DNA from: Stakelama pacifica
GTDB lineage: Bacteria; Pseudomonadota; Alphaproteobacteria; Sphingomonadales; Sphingomonadaceae
Direction: 5' to 3'
DNA length: 64,000 nt
Assembly: GCF_004361835.1 (NCBI RefSeq)
Contig: NZ_SNWD01000008.1
Coordinates: 62,001 to 126,000, forward strand
A program made the translations under genes and the position numbers. The notes below the pieces were generated by a model. The model was not told the origin of the DNA and ran no database searches. It worked only from the letters and a program-made list of their open reading frames with translations. Below, one piece after another: positions 16,144-24,818 of the stretch. Positions within the stretch are counted from its first letter, which is position 1. The number at the start of each line of letters is the position of its first letter.

Positions 16144-16476
16144 TTAATTGCCCTGGGCAAGCGCCGCGCGCAGCCGATCCTGAACCACGCTTAGGCGCAC
16201 GGGGGCGATGGCTTCCTGCGACGGCAGGCCATTGGCGAGCCGTTCCAGAATAGCGGCATTTTCCTCGGCATATTGCGCGAGCAGATCGAAGGTCTGCAGC
16301 TTGTCGACATAGCGCATCACGAAATGCTCGTCGGTAATCAGCAGCGCTGCCAGTTCCTCGATCATCAGCCGCGCATGACGCAATTCTTCGGCGATCGCAT
16401 TGTGCAGAACGCTGATCAGCCGGTCGGTCGCTTCGGGGTGCCCGGTGGCGCAGTCGGGAGGGGAGGATTGTGACAT
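16144..16476 (-). CDS. Uncharacterised 110-residue protein of the chemotaxis operon
   Basis: I do not recognise the family. The product is soluble, helical and acidic, with 'RLISVLHNAIAEELRHARLMIEELAALLITDEHFVMR'-like helices (key residues: EELRHAR and DEHFVMRYVDKLQTFD). It has no signal peptide or membrane segment. The start at 16476 is supported by GAGGG eight bases upstream. It lies between cheD and motB, three bases before motB, a position comparable to small che genes (cheU, cheE) of Caulobacter. Its role in motor or adaptation control is only inferred from that position. Confidence 0.7.
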   Translation of the reverse strand: MSQSSPPDCATGHPEATDRLISVLHNAIAEELRHARLMIEELAALLITDEHFVMRYVDKLQTFDLLAQYAEENAAILERLANGLPSQEAIAPVRLSVVQDRLRAALAQGN

Positions 16477-16489
16477 GATAAAATTTCCC

Positions 16490-17008
16490 TCAGAAAAGCT
16501 CGATTTCGCCGCAATGCTCGGGCTTGCGTTCAGGCACCGGCGGCGGCGGGACGTCAGCGACGCAGCGCGAACGCACCTTGCCATCATAGGGGCGGAACTC
16601 GACCTTTCGGGCGCGGTTGCCGCCGGTATCCACATGGCCGATCGCGATCCCTTCGGTTTCGAGGAAGCGCTTGGCGAAAGCGGCGTTGGCTGTGCCGATC
16701 CCGCCAAGTCCGGCGATGATGTTCGCGCCGCCATACAGGTGAGCGCGCAGATTCTGACGCTGCGCGCCCGCCTTCATCGTGGCGTTGATGAGCAGTTCCA
16801 TCGCGTGCAGGCCATAGCGCTGCAGTTCCGATGCATTCAGCTTCTGATCGGGGCCGGGTTCGCCCAGAAGGAAGTGGTTCATCCCGCCGATGCGCTTTTC
16901 CGCATCATGCAGGCACACCGCGATGCAGGAACCCAGCAACGTCGAGATGACGACTCCCTCCTCGTTAACGACGGCATGTTCGCCCTGAATGATCGGAATG
17001 GTACGCAA
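16490..17008 (-). CDS. cheD: Chemoreceptor glutamine deamidase CheD
   Basis: The 172-residue CheD converts receptor glutamines to glutamates. The catalytic Cys lies in 'STLLGSCIAVCLHD', the His in 'GGMNHFLL', and the 'LYGGANI' loop is present. A Pro-rich tail ('PPPPVPERKP') follows the domain. It is 14 bases after cheY and upstream of the 110-residue protein. Substrates would be chemoreceptors such as the globin-coupled one at 28.9-30.3 kb, though that is not shown. Confidence 0.95.
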   Translation of the reverse strand: MRTIPIIQGEHAVVNEEGVVISTLLGSCIAVCLHDAEKRIGGMNHFLLGEPGPDQKLNASELQRYGLHAMELLINATMKAGAQRQNLRAHLYGGANIIAGLGGIGTANAAFAKRFLETEGIAIGHVDTGGNRARKVEFRPYDGKVRSRCVADVPPPPVPERKPEHCGEIELF

Positions 17009-17022
17009 CGACTGGGCCTCCT

Positions 17023-17412
17023 TCAGGTAAGGGCGCCGAACACGCGCTCGATCTTTTCCTTCAGCGCGGCAGGCGCGAAGGGTTTGACCAGATAGTTGTT
17101 CACGCCCAGCGCAGCCGCCTTCTGAACGACCTCGCGGTCGGACGAACCGGTGAGCATGATGAATACGGTCTTGGCGAGGACCTCGTCCTTGCGGACCGCT
17201 TCCAGGAAGGCGAGGCCGTCCATTTCCGGCATGTTATAGTCGGAAATGACCAGATGGACGCGATCGGACTTGATCGCGGGCAGGGCTTCGGTGGCCGTGG
17301 GCTTGTCACGCACGTCCTTGAAACCGAAATCCTGGAGCGCGCGACGGATCATCGCACGCATACTGGCCTGGTCGTCCACGACCATCACCTTGATTTGAGA
17401 GGCAGCAGGCAT
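17023..17412 (-). CDS. cheY: Chemotaxis response regulator CheY (second copy)
   Basis: A 129-residue stand-alone receiver. The acidic pair is in 'VMVVDDQASMRAMIRRAL', the phospho-Asp is D58 ('LVISDYNMPEMDG'), and 'MLTGSS' and 'YLVKPFAP' supply the Thr and Lys. It resembles enterobacterial CheY more than the upstream copy at 22051-22416, so this is the likelier motor-binding CheY. The ATG abuts the cheB stop. Confidence 0.93.
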   Translation of the reverse strand: MPAASQIKVMVVDDQASMRAMIRRALQDFGFKDVRDKPTATEALPAIKSDRVHLVISDYNMPEMDGLAFLEAVRKDEVLAKTVFIMLTGSSDREVVQKAAALGVNNYLVKPFAPAALKEKIERVFGALT

Positions 17413-18456
17413 TTAACGCTCCCGATGCTCGCCGCGGCATGCCGACAATATTGTCGAAGCCATGCTGGACAGGCTGATTTCTTGTTGTACCCCGCCCAGC
17501 TCTGCAGCTGCGCGTGGCATTCCCCAGACCACGCAGCTTTCGCGTGACTGGCCGAAGGTTGTGGCACCCGCCTGACGCAACGCCAGCAGACCCTCTGCTC
17601 CGTCAGCACCCATCCCGGTCAGGATGGCGCCGACCGACGCCGCGCCGCTTTGCGCGACGGAATGGAACAGCGCATCCACCGAAGGGCGATGACCGCCGAT
17701 CGGATCGCTCTCGATCAGTCGGATACGGCCGTTATAGCCACCCTGAAGCGTCATGTGATGTGTGCCTCCCGGTGCAATATAGACGGTTCCGGGCGCGATC
17801 GGCTGACCATGTTTCGCTTCGACGATTTTCGGCGGGCAGCTGCGATCCAGCCGGTCGGCAAAGCTCGCGGTGAAGGCCGCGGGCATATGCTGGACGATCA
17901 GCGTCGGCGGGCAGTTCTCCGGAAAGGAGGAGAGCACATGGAACAGTGCCTCCACACCGCCCGTCGATGCGCCGATCGCGATCACCATGTCATGAAAGCG
18001 GGTATTTCTGCTTTCACCGGAGGCCATTGGCGGCGTCGTCGTGACCCGGGGCCGGGCGCTTGAACGCGCGGCATTCTTGACGGTACGGCAAAGCAGCGCC
18101 GCACTTGCCGCGAGCTCCGCCGGGCCGCCCACGGGTTTGGCGATGCAATCCACCGCGCCCAGACGCAGCGCCTCGATCGTGACCTCGGCGCCCGCTGCAG
18201 TGAGCGAGGAGCACATGACCACCGGCATGGGGCGCAGACGCATGATGCGTTCGAGAAAGGACAGGCCGTCCATTCCCGGCATTTCCACGTCCAGCGTAAT
18301 GACGTCGGGATTGAGATCCTTGATCATGGCGCGCGCCGTATGCGGCTCGGGTGCCATGCCGACGACCTCAATCTCCGGATCGGATTTGAAGATATGGGCG
18401 AGGGTTGCGCGGATCGACGGGCTGTCGTCCACGATCAGGGTGCGTACGGTCTGCAT
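17413..18456 (-). CDS. cheB: Chemotaxis methylesterase CheB
   Basis: A 347-residue protein with a receiver (~1-120; D56 in 'VITLDVEMPGMDG') and a methylesterase domain. The catalytic triad is visible as S164 ('AIGASTGG'), H190 ('IVQHMP') and D285 ('LTGMGADGAEG'). It removes methyl groups from receptors. The start at 18456 shares one base with the cheR stop (TGATG), so the two opposing enzymes are made together. A longer frame upstream was rejected for that reason. Confidence 0.96.
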   Translation of the reverse strand: MQTVRTLIVDDSPSIRATLAHIFKSDPEIEVVGMAPEPHTARAMIKDLNPDVITLDVEMPGMDGLSFLERIMRLRPMPVVMCSSLTAAGAEVTIEALRLGAVDCIAKPVGGPAELAASAALLCRTVKNAARSSARPRVTTTPPMASGESRNTRFHDMVIAIGASTGGVEALFHVLSSFPENCPPTLIVQHMPAAFTASFADRLDRSCPPKIVEAKHGQPIAPGTVYIAPGGTHHMTLQGGYNGRIRLIESDPIGGHRPSVDALFHSVAQSGAASVGAILTGMGADGAEGLLALRQAGATTFGQSRESCVVWGMPRAAAELGGVQQEISLSSMASTILSACRGEHRER

Positions 18457-19328
18457 CAGCGACCGTCCGCGAGACGATAGATAGTGTTCCCGCACGAAAC
18501 CATCTTCTCGGCAGCGGGGCCGATCAGGCGTTCCGAATGGCCGATATACAGGAAACCTTCGGGTTTGAGCATGTTCACCAGTTTTGCTTCCAGTTCGGCC
18601 TTGGCCGTGTCGTCAAAATAGATCATCACGTTGCGGCAGAAGATGGCATCGTAGCGCATGCGCATCGGCCATTCATGGAACAGGTTGAGTACCCGCGCGG
18701 TGACGAGTGCTCGTGCCGCCTCCACCATCCGATACCCGCCCTCTTCGCGCCGCATCCACAGATCGCGATATGCCGCCGGCACCGGTGCCACGGTCGATTC
18801 GGCGTACAGCGCTTCCCGCGTCGCGTTCACGACCGGTTCGGACAGATCAGTCGCGAGCAATTTTACATCGCGACCGTTCATCCATTGCGCCTTGGAACGA
18901 TCGTCGCCGAGCAGGCACATGGCGATCGTGTAGACTTCCTCGCCGCTGGAACATGCCGAGGACCAGATCCGCACCGGCGAACGGTTCGGATCGGACTTCA
19001 GCCGGGGCAGCAGATGTTCGCGAAGATGGTCGAAATGATGATCTTCACGGAAAAAATGCGTGTGGTTGGTGGTCAGCGCAGTAACCATCTGGCGCCGTTC
19101 TTCGGTATTGCTTTCGACCAGGTCGAGATACGCCTTGAAGCTCGCCAGCCCATGCAGGCGCAGCCGCCGGCTGAGCCTGGAATGGACCAGCGTCTTCTTC
19201 ACCTCGGTCAGGTGAATGCGCGCATCGTCCTGCATGATCCGGGCGACCCGACCGAATTCGGCGTCCCCGAGGACGGGTGCGCCCTCGGGAAGCGGTGATG
19301 CGGACGTGCCGGGGGCGAGCGTCGCCAT
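18456..19328 (-). CDS. cheR: Chemotaxis methyltransferase CheR
   Basis: A 290-residue SAM-dependent receptor methyltransferase. The N-terminal helical domain carries 'RRLRLHGLASFKAYLDLV', and 'HTHFFREDHHFDHLREHLLP' precedes the SAM site 'IWSSACSSGEEVYTIAM', with 'FCRNVMIYFD' and 'GFLYIGHSERL' downstream. It lies between cheW and cheB with minimal gaps. No TPR extension. Confidence 0.96.
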   Translation of the reverse strand: MATLAPGTSASPLPEGAPVLGDAEFGRVARIMQDDARIHLTEVKKTLVHSRLSRRLRLHGLASFKAYLDLVESNTEERRQMVTALTTNHTHFFREDHHFDHLREHLLPRLKSDPNRSPVRIWSSACSSGEEVYTIAMCLLGDDRSKAQWMNGRDVKLLATDLSEPVVNATREALYAESTVAPVPAAYRDLWMRREEGGYRMVEAARALVTARVLNLFHEWPMRMRYDAIFCRNVMIYFDDTAKAELEAKLVNMLKPEGFLYIGHSERLIGPAAEKMVSCGNTIYRLADGR

Positions 19329-19331
19329 GGA

Positions 19332-19856
19332 TCAGGCAGCCAGATCGAGATGGCGGGTGATCGCCAGCGCATCGAGATCGAGCAGAAGCACCATCGAATG
19401 CGAATCCTCGCCGCCTTCCTTGGTACGGTTCGGCACCTGGACGAGGCCGGAGATAACGTTCGCTTCCTGGATCTCGACATCGGGAGCGGGCTGGATGGCA
19501 TTCTGCTGAATGACGACGATGTCGTTGACTTCATCGACCAGAAAGCCGGCCTGCTTGCCCGAAATCGCGACGACCAGCACGCAGGAGCGCGGATGGATGA
19601 CGCTGGGTTCCCAGCCGAGCCGTTCGGCAAGGCCGACGATCGGGATCACGGTGCCACGCAGATTGCTGACGCCCAGAATATAGTTCGGAACGCTGGGCAG
19701 CGGGGTGGGGGACGCCCATTCGCGGATTTCGATGAGCGAGCGCATGTCGATGCCGAACACCTGATCGCCCAGGGCGAAGGTGACGATCTTCATTTCGCCC
19801 GCCTCGTCAATGCTTGCGATGGTCTTGTTTTCGGAAGCGAGGGTCAGGTCGTTCAT
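19332..19856 (-). CDS. cheW: Chemotaxis coupling protein CheW
   Basis: A 174-residue CheW-domain protein that links receptors to CheA. It shows 'IVTFALGDQVFGIDMRSLIEIREW', 'PNYILGVSNLRGTVIPIVGLAERLG' (motif core NLRGTVIPIV) and 'GFLVDEVNDIV'. The ATG overlaps the cheA stop (ATGA). Normal length, no unusual features. Confidence 0.95.
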   Translation of the reverse strand: MNDLTLASENKTIASIDEAGEMKIVTFALGDQVFGIDMRSLIEIREWASPTPLPSVPNYILGVSNLRGTVIPIVGLAERLGWEPSVIHPRSCVLVVAISGKQAGFLVDEVNDIVVIQQNAIQPAPDVEIQEANVISGLVQVPNRTKEGGEDSHSMVLLLDLDALAITRHLDLAA

Positions 19857-22054
19857 GCCGCAATTCCTCTCATTTGCGTACGGTTTTGGTGCAGGTTGGG
19901 GGCAGTAAGGGCATCCACGTCGAGGATGAGCGCGATCGACCCGTCACCAAGGATCGTTGCGCCGCCCAGTCCGCGGATCGGGTAGAGATTTTCTTCAAGG
20001 CTCTTGATCACCACCTCGCGGCGGTCATCGACGGTATCGACCATCAGACCGACCTGACCCGAGGAGTCGTTTTCGACCACGATGATCAGGCTGTCCTCGA
20101 TCGGACGGCGTTCGCCGCGTTCCAGCCCGAACATGCGGGGCAGGCGGCGGATCGGAATATACTGGCCGCGTACTTCGATGACTTCGCTGTCGGGCGTGGT
20201 GGAACGCACCTGATTCGGTTCGGGCTGCAGGGTTTCGACCACGGTAGCGAGCGGCAGGACGAAACGCTGTCCGCCCAGCCGGACGACCATGCCGTCGAGA
20301 ATGGCGAGAGTCAGCGGCAGGACCAGCGTGAACGTCGTTCCCTTGCCCGGTGTGGAGCTGATGTCCACCCGGCCGCCCAGTGCCTCGACATTCGACCGCA
20401 CCACATCCATGCCGACGCCGCGGCCGGAAATGTTCGAAATGGTTTCCGCAGTCGAAAAGCCGGGGGCACAGATCAGCTGATCGATTTCCTCGTCAGTCAG
20501 ATTGGCATCGGCCGAAATCAGGCCGCGTTCGATCGCCTTGTTACGTACGCGGGCCCGGTCGATGCCGCGCCCGTCATCCGAAACGGTGACGATGATCCGC
20601 GCGCCCTTCTGCTCGGCCGACAGGGTGACGGTACCGGCTTCGGGTTTTCCGGCGCGGATGCGCTCTTCCGGCGATTCCAGACCATGATCGACCGCATTGC
20701 GGATGAGATGGGTCAGCGGATCGCCGATCTTCTCGATCACGCCCTTGTCGACTTCGGTCGTCTCGCCATGGGTGACCAGCTCGACGATCTTGCCGGTTTC
20801 GGCATGAAGGTCGCGCAGCATCCGGGGAACGCGGCTGAACGCCTGCCGGATCGGCTGGGCGCGCAGGCTCATGACATTGTCCTGAATCTCGCGGGTCAGA
20901 CGCGCCAGCTCGGGCAGTTCGACGCGTTCCTGATCTTCCGAATCCAGCCGGTCGGACAGGATCGAGTTGCGGATCACCAGTTCGCCGACAAGGTTCAGCA
21001 GCATGTCGAGCTTGGTCAGGTCGACACGGATCGTCTGCGAACCGTGGTCGGCCGCACGTGCATCCGACAGCGGAGCGGGCTTTGCAGGCTTTGGTGCCGC
21101 CGCCGCCGGCGCTGCCGTCGTTCCGGTCGCGGGCGGGGTATTGTCCTGCATCGGAGCTTCGGCTTCGACCGGTGCGGGTGCCTCGGCAGGTGCTTCGAAG
21201 GCCGCAGGCGCGTTCGCCTCCTGCCGTTCGACCGTGATCAGCGCATCGGGCGCCACGAAATCGAAGGCTTCGCGAATGCGCGATTCCTCGCACCATTCGG
21301 GCAGGTCGAGCGACCAGGTGACATAACCCTGTTCGGGATCGAGATCGCGAAGCGCCGGGAGGTTGTCCGCATCATAGCCGACCACCCGGCCGCCCATCTC
21401 TTCCAGCTCGCGGATGACCAGCATCGGTTCGGCGCCGTTTGCCATCGCTTCGTGCGAGGGACCGAACATCACACGCCATCCGGCGGCGACCGGTGCCGGG
21501 CTGCTCTCGCTTTGCTGATCGTCGAGCTCCAGATCGAAGGAATCGAGATCGGTGATGGCGACCGTGACGGGTTCGAAGCCGAACGGATCGTCATCCTCAG
21601 CGGCGGGCGCTGCCGGTGCCGGCGCTGCGGGCGCGGGCGCTTCGGCGGCGGCGGGCGCGGCAGCAGCCGATTCGCCTTTCAGGATCGCGTCGAGCGCGGC
21701 CAGCGAAGCGCTGTCATCGGGAAGGTCCATCGTCCCTTGCGCAGCAGCGACATGATCCGCCAGCACGTCGAGCGCGGTCAGCATGACGGCGACGGTAGGT
21801 GCGGTGGGTTCGATCCGTTCCGCGCGAACTTCGTCGAGCAGATTTTCGAAGCGATGGGCGAAGGCGGTCAGCGCGGTATGGCCGAACGCACCTGCGCCGC
21901 CCTTGATCGAATGGACCGCGCGGAACACCGCCGCGATCGTTCCGGCCGAGGTATCGCCGTCGCGCATTGCCGACAGGCCGGTTTCAGCGGCAGTCAGACC
22001 TTCGGCGCATTCTTCGAAGAAGATCGCCTGGATTTCGTCGAGTTCGTCGCTCAT
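19853..22054 (-). CDS. cheA: Chemotaxis sensor kinase CheA
   Basis: A 733-residue kinase. The HPt domain has H48 in 'AVHSIKGGAGAFG'. A long Ala/Pro-rich linker and P2-like region (~130-300) follows, then dimerisation (~335-400), the ATPase with 'LIRNAVDHGLESPEER', 'DDGRGID' and 'GRGVGMDVV', and a C-terminal CheW-like domain ending near 'DVDALTAPNLH'. It phosphorylates CheY and CheB. The ATG at 22054 overlaps the upstream cheY stop (ATGA) and is preferred to a GTG at 22060. Confidence 0.97.
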   Translation of the reverse strand: MSDELDEIQAIFFEECAEGLTAAETGLSAMRDGDTSAGTIAAVFRAVHSIKGGAGAFGHTALTAFAHRFENLLDEVRAERIEPTAPTVAVMLTALDVLADHVAAAQGTMDLPDDSASLAALDAILKGESAAAAPAAAEAPAPAAPAPAAPAAEDDDPFGFEPVTVAITDLDSFDLELDDQQSESSPAPVAAGWRVMFGPSHEAMANGAEPMLVIRELEEMGGRVVGYDADNLPALRDLDPEQGYVTWSLDLPEWCEESRIREAFDFVAPDALITVERQEANAPAAFEAPAEAPAPVEAEAPMQDNTPPATGTTAAPAAAAPKPAKPAPLSDARAADHGSQTIRVDLTKLDMLLNLVGELVIRNSILSDRLDSEDQERVELPELARLTREIQDNVMSLRAQPIRQAFSRVPRMLRDLHAETGKIVELVTHGETTEVDKGVIEKIGDPLTHLIRNAVDHGLESPEERIRAGKPEAGTVTLSAEQKGARIIVTVSDDGRGIDRARVRNKAIERGLISADANLTDEEIDQLICAPGFSTAETISNISGRGVGMDVVRSNVEALGGRVDISSTPGKGTTFTLVLPLTLAILDGMVVRLGGQRFVLPLATVVETLQPEPNQVRSTTPDSEVIEVRGQYIPIRRLPRMFGLERGERRPIEDSLIIVVENDSSGQVGLMVDTVDDRREVVIKSLEENLYPIRGLGGATILGDGSIALILDVDALTAPNLHQNRTQMRGIAA

Positions 22055-22416
22055 GGGCACACCCGGCGCACGGCCGCTCCCAGCTTGGTCGGTTCAAAAG
22101 GCTTGGTGATCCATCCGGTCGCACCGGCCGAGCGGGCGCGCGCCTTTTTCTCGTCCGAAAATTCGGTGGAAAGGACGAGGATGGGCGTGCCGCGGAAATC
22201 GCCGATGCCGCGCACCGCTTCGATCAGTTCGAAACCGTCCATCTCCGGCATGTTGATGTCGGTGATGAGCAGGTCTGGGCGCACTTCGTGCATCCGCTCC
22301 AGACCGTGCTTGCCGTCATTCGCGGTCTCGATACGATATCCCTGAGAGGTGAGGGTGGCCTTCAACAGCATCCGCATGCTCGCGGAATCGTCGACAGTCA
22401 GGATCAGCTTGCTCAC
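22051..22416 (-). CDS. cheY: CheY-like response regulator (first copy)
   Basis: A 121-residue receiver with 'LTVDDSASMRMLLKATL', phospho-Asp D53 ('LLITDINMPEMDGFEL'), 'VLSTEFS' and 'GWITKPFEPTKL'. The 'SASMRMLL' and 'GATGWITKPF' style is that of CheY proteins encoded beside cheA in alphaproteobacteria, which may act as phosphate sinks rather than on the motor. ATGA overlaps join it to the STAS gene upstream and cheA downstream. Confidence 0.92.
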   Translation of the reverse strand: MSKLILTVDDSASMRMLLKATLTSQGYRIETANDGKHGLERMHEVRPDLLITDINMPEMDGFELIEAVRGIGDFRGTPILVLSTEFSDEKKARARSAGATGWITKPFEPTKLGAAVRRVCP

Positions 22417-22745
22417 GATTTGGTTTCCTCTTCGGTGACGAGACCCAGCGGGCCGGCAAGCCCAAGCGCCTCGATCCTGGCTCTGAAGGCCGGGCTGGCA
22501 TTGATGATGGTAAAGGGATGGTCATTGGCCTGCGCCTCCGCCCGACCGGCCAGCAGCAACTGGACCATGGCCTGACCGACGCTTTCGACCTGGCTGGCAT
22601 CGATAATCATCTCTCCGCCCAGATCTGCGGCGAGAACGAGACGGACCTTCAGTTCTTCCGCGGTGACGGTGGTGCCGTTGACGGGCAGCATGATCGTTTC
22701 GATCGCGGTGGCAGGAACGTCAGACAGGTTGGGCAGCAAGGTCAT
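22413..22745 (-). CDS. STAS-domain protein of the chemotaxis operon
   Basis: A 110-residue small soluble protein with a STAS (anti-sigma-factor-antagonist-like) fold pattern: a strand-rich start, 'LAADLGGEMIIDASQVESVGQAMVQLLLAG' (key segment IIDASQVESVGQAMVQLL) and a C-terminal 'ALGLAGPLGLV'. The Ser in 'ASQVESVG' is where phosphorylatable STAS proteins carry their Ser/Thr. It overlaps motA by 26 bases and the following cheY by four. STAS genes beside cheA occur in other alphaproteobacteria; function unproven. Confidence 0.8.
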   Translation of the reverse strand: MTLLPNLSDVPATAIETIMLPVNGTTVTAEELKVRLVLAADLGGEMIIDASQVESVGQAMVQLLLAGRAEAQANDHPFTIINASPAFRARIEALGLAGPLGLVTEEETKS

Positions 22746-23604
22746 TCTTCGCCTCCTCGAGCGCGGTTTCCAGTTGCTGGAAGGTGGGGGCATGGTCGCT
22801 GGGCGTCGCGCGCCGGGCGATCTCCACCGCCACCTGGGTCGGCATGCCCTGGGCATGGGCGACGATAGCGGTCTTGATGATAAAAAATGGTTTCACGTCA
22901 TTGTCGATCACCTGCTGCAGTTTCAGCGCCAGCGGCCCGACAAAGCAGTAGGAGAGCAGCACGCCCAGGAACGTCCCGACCAGCGCGCCGCCGATCATTC
23001 CGCCCAGGATTTCGACAGGCTGGTCGATCGATCCCATCGTCTTGATGACGCCCAGAACCGCCGCGACGATACCGATGGCGGGCAGCCCCTCGGCCATTTG
23101 CTGAAGCGCATGTTGCGGTGCCAGCTCGTGGTGAAGATGCGCTTCGATATCATTTTCCATCGCTTCGGCGATCTGGTGCGGATCTTCGAAGCTGACCGTC
23201 ATCATGCGCAGATAATCGCAGACGAATTCGATCAGATGATGATCGGCCAGAAGGCGCGGATAGCGTTTGAAAAGTTCGCTTTCCTCCGGCGCGTCGAGAT
23301 GCGGTTCGATCGCGACCGCACCGCCCTTCTTGAACGTCGACAGCAGGGCGTACATCAGCGTCAGGACATCCTGATAGTCGCTGTTGTTCCACCGGCCGCC
23401 CTTGAAGGAGCGCACGATGCCTTTGCCCGCGGCTTTCACCACCGACATCGGATTGGAAACGAGAAAGGCGCCGATCGAGGCACCTCCGATCGCCAGCATT
23501 TCGTGCGGCAATGCGTGCAACACCACGCCCATCTTGCCGCCAGCCCAGATGAAGCTGCCGAAAACGCAGGCGAGGATGACGATAAAGCCTACGCCGTTTA
23601 GCAT
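22720..23604 (-). CDS. motA: Flagellar stator protein MotA
   Basis: A 294-residue stator subunit with four membrane helices. The ATG at 23604 gives 'MLNGVGFIVILACVFGSF', which aligns gap-free with the E. coli MotA start; a TTG 12 bases upstream is the alternative. 'FKGGRWNNSDYQDVL', 'LADHHLIEFVCDYLRMM' and 'GLPAIGIVAAVLGVIKTMGSI' carry the conserved Pro and cytoplasmic loop. First gene of the long motor/chemotaxis operon, with a CTATAAT box at 23654-23660. Confidence 0.95.
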   Translation of the reverse strand: MLNGVGFIVILACVFGSFIWAGGKMGVVLHALPHEMLAIGGASIGAFLVSNPMSVVKAAGKGIVRSFKGGRWNNSDYQDVLTLMYALLSTFKKGGAVAIEPHLDAPEESELFKRYPRLLADHHLIEFVCDYLRMMTVSFEDPHQIAEAMENDIEAHLHHELAPQHALQQMAEGLPAIGIVAAVLGVIKTMGSIDQPVEILGGMIGGALVGTFLGVLLSYCFVGPLALKLQQVIDNDVKPFFIIKTAIVAHAQGMPTQVAVEIARRATPSDHAPTFQQLETALEEAKNDLAAQPV

Positions 23605-23653
23605 GATGTCGAACAATCCCTTCGTGCTACGCCGATAAGCGTCGATTTCTGGG

Positions 23654-23737
23654 ATTATAGGATGCAGCGCGGTCGGTCGGACGCGGATCGGTGCTTTTGG
23701 TGAATCAATAAAAGATGCCGAACAACTGCTTTCGGCA
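23654..23737. promoter_or_regulatory. motA promoter box and upstream inverted repeat
   Basis: On the minus strand a CTATAAT box (23654-23660) lies about 50 bases before motA with no TTGACA-like -35. Further upstream, TGCCGA (23716-23721) and TCGGCA (23732-23737) form an inverted repeat, toward the flaF side of this 205-base divergent intergenic region. For flaF itself only a poor CTCTAAAAT box near 23774 is visible. Confidence 0.45.
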
Positions 23738-23809
23738 AATCCGTTAAAAGCCTGACCGGGCGGGCAGCTTATCCTCTAAAATGGGCGCTGAGGCCAAAGA
23801 GGAAGGTAT

Positions 23810-24169
23810 ATGTCGCTCAACGCCTACCAGCAGGTTCGCACCCTTGCCGAAACGCCGCGCGCTATGGAGCGCCGTCTGATCGGTCAGATTACGGGGCAAA
23901 TGATTGCCCTGCACGAAGCAGGAATTAGCGGTTCGGGGTTAATGCCCGCGCTTCACCGCAATCGCGAGATGTGGAACATGTTCGCTGCATTGTGCGGCGG
24001 GCCGGGGAACGAACTTCCCAATGAATTGCGCGCCTCACTCGTATCGATCGGCCTGTGGGTCGACCGGTATACGAGCGAGGTCATTGCAGGACGCGATTCG
24101 ATCGAACCGCTGATCGAGGTCAACCGATCGATTCTCGAAGGGCTTGCAGACACGGTTCTCGCGGCCTGA
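23810..24169 (+). CDS. flaF: Flagellar biosynthesis regulator FlaF
   Basis: The 119-residue product begins 'MSLNAYQQVRTLAETPRAME' and contains 'LHRNREMWNMFAALCGGPGNELPNELRASLVSIGLWVDRY' (key motif NELPNELRASLVSIGLWV), the FlaF family signature. In Caulobacter FlaF is needed for flagellin synthesis and works with or against FlbT. Here flaF is split from flbT (33.0-33.4 kb) and from flagellin (47.1 kb). A GAGGAAGG ribosome site precedes the ATG. Confidence 0.92.
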   Translation: MSLNAYQQVRTLAETPRAMERRLIGQITGQMIALHEAGISGSGLMPALHRNREMWNMFAALCGGPGNELPNELRASLVSIGLWVDRYTSEVIAGRDSIEPLIEVNRSILEGLADTVLAA

Positions 24170-24200
24170 CGCCTGTGACGCGCGGATCTGGCCGGTTCCG

Positions 24201-24818
24201 TCAGGGAACCTGGACCAGACCGGCGGCAAAGGCGACGCGCAGGGCTTCCGACAGGCTGCCCACGCCCAGCTTCTCCATCATATTGGCGCGATAGATTTCG
24301 ACGGTTCGCGGGGACAAGTCGAGATCGTGCGCGATTACCTTGTTCGCACGCCCCTCGATCAGCCCCATCAGCACATCGCGCTCGCGCGGGCTGAGCTTGT
24401 CGATCCGGTCGGTCGCGGCCTTTAACCGCTCCTGATGGCCGGTTTCGCTTTCGAACCGCTTGAACGCCGCTTCGACCACGCGAAGCAGGTGATAGGGGTC
24501 ATAGGGCTTTTCGAGAAAGTCGACCGCCCCCGCCTTCATCGCCTGAACCGCCACGGATACATCGCCCTGGCCGGTCAGCATCACGGCAGCGAAGCGCACC
24601 CGCTGATCGCCCAAGGCGCGCAGCACATCGAGGCCATTGCTGCCGGGCATGTGGTAATCGAGCAGCAGCACGCCGCCATCCTCTGCCTCGACGCTTTCCA
24701 GAAAATCGTCGCCCGAACGGAAGACGCGGATCTGATGGCCGGGCCGCTCGGCAAGCAGCCCCTGAAGCGAGCTGCGGACGGCATCATCATCATCGACGAT
24801 ATACACGCTGCGCATCAT
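24201..24818 (-). CDS. FixJ-type response regulator
   Basis: A 205-residue two-domain regulator. The receiver has 'VYIVDDDDAVRSSLQGLL', phospho-Asp D54 ('VLLLDYHMPGSNG'), 'LTGQGDVSVAVQAMKAGAVDFLEKP', the classical FixJ alpha4 segment (core GQGDVSVAVQAMKAGA). It is joined to a LuxR-type helix-turn-helix 'LSPRERDVLMGLIEGRANKVIAHDLDLSPRTVEIYRANMM' (core ANKVIAHDLDLSPRTVEIY). The ATG overlaps the kinase stop (ATGA), with GGAGG seven bases upstream. Targets unknown. Confidence 0.93.
   Translation of the reverse strand: MMRSVYIVDDDDAVRSSLQGLLAERPGHQIRVFRSGDDFLESVEAEDGGVLLLDYHMPGSNGLDVLRALGDQRVRFAAVMLTGQGDVSVAVQAMKAGAVDFLEKPYDPYHLLRVVEAAFKRFESETGHQERLKAATDRIDKLSPRERDVLMGLIEGRANKVIAHDLDLSPRTVEIYRANMMEKLGVGSLSEALRVAFAAGLVQVP

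Noticed and set aside
19814-22345. An 843-codon open frame antisense to cheA, and similar long antisense frames (for example 34906-37146 and 8157-9248).
   Set aside because: They mirror real genes in high-GC codon-position bias, have Arg/His/Asp-rich low-complexity products, and match no family.
24193-24209. GGTTCC/GGAACC hairpin between flaF and the FixJ-like gene as a terminator.
   Set aside because: It overlaps coding sequence and has no T-tract.
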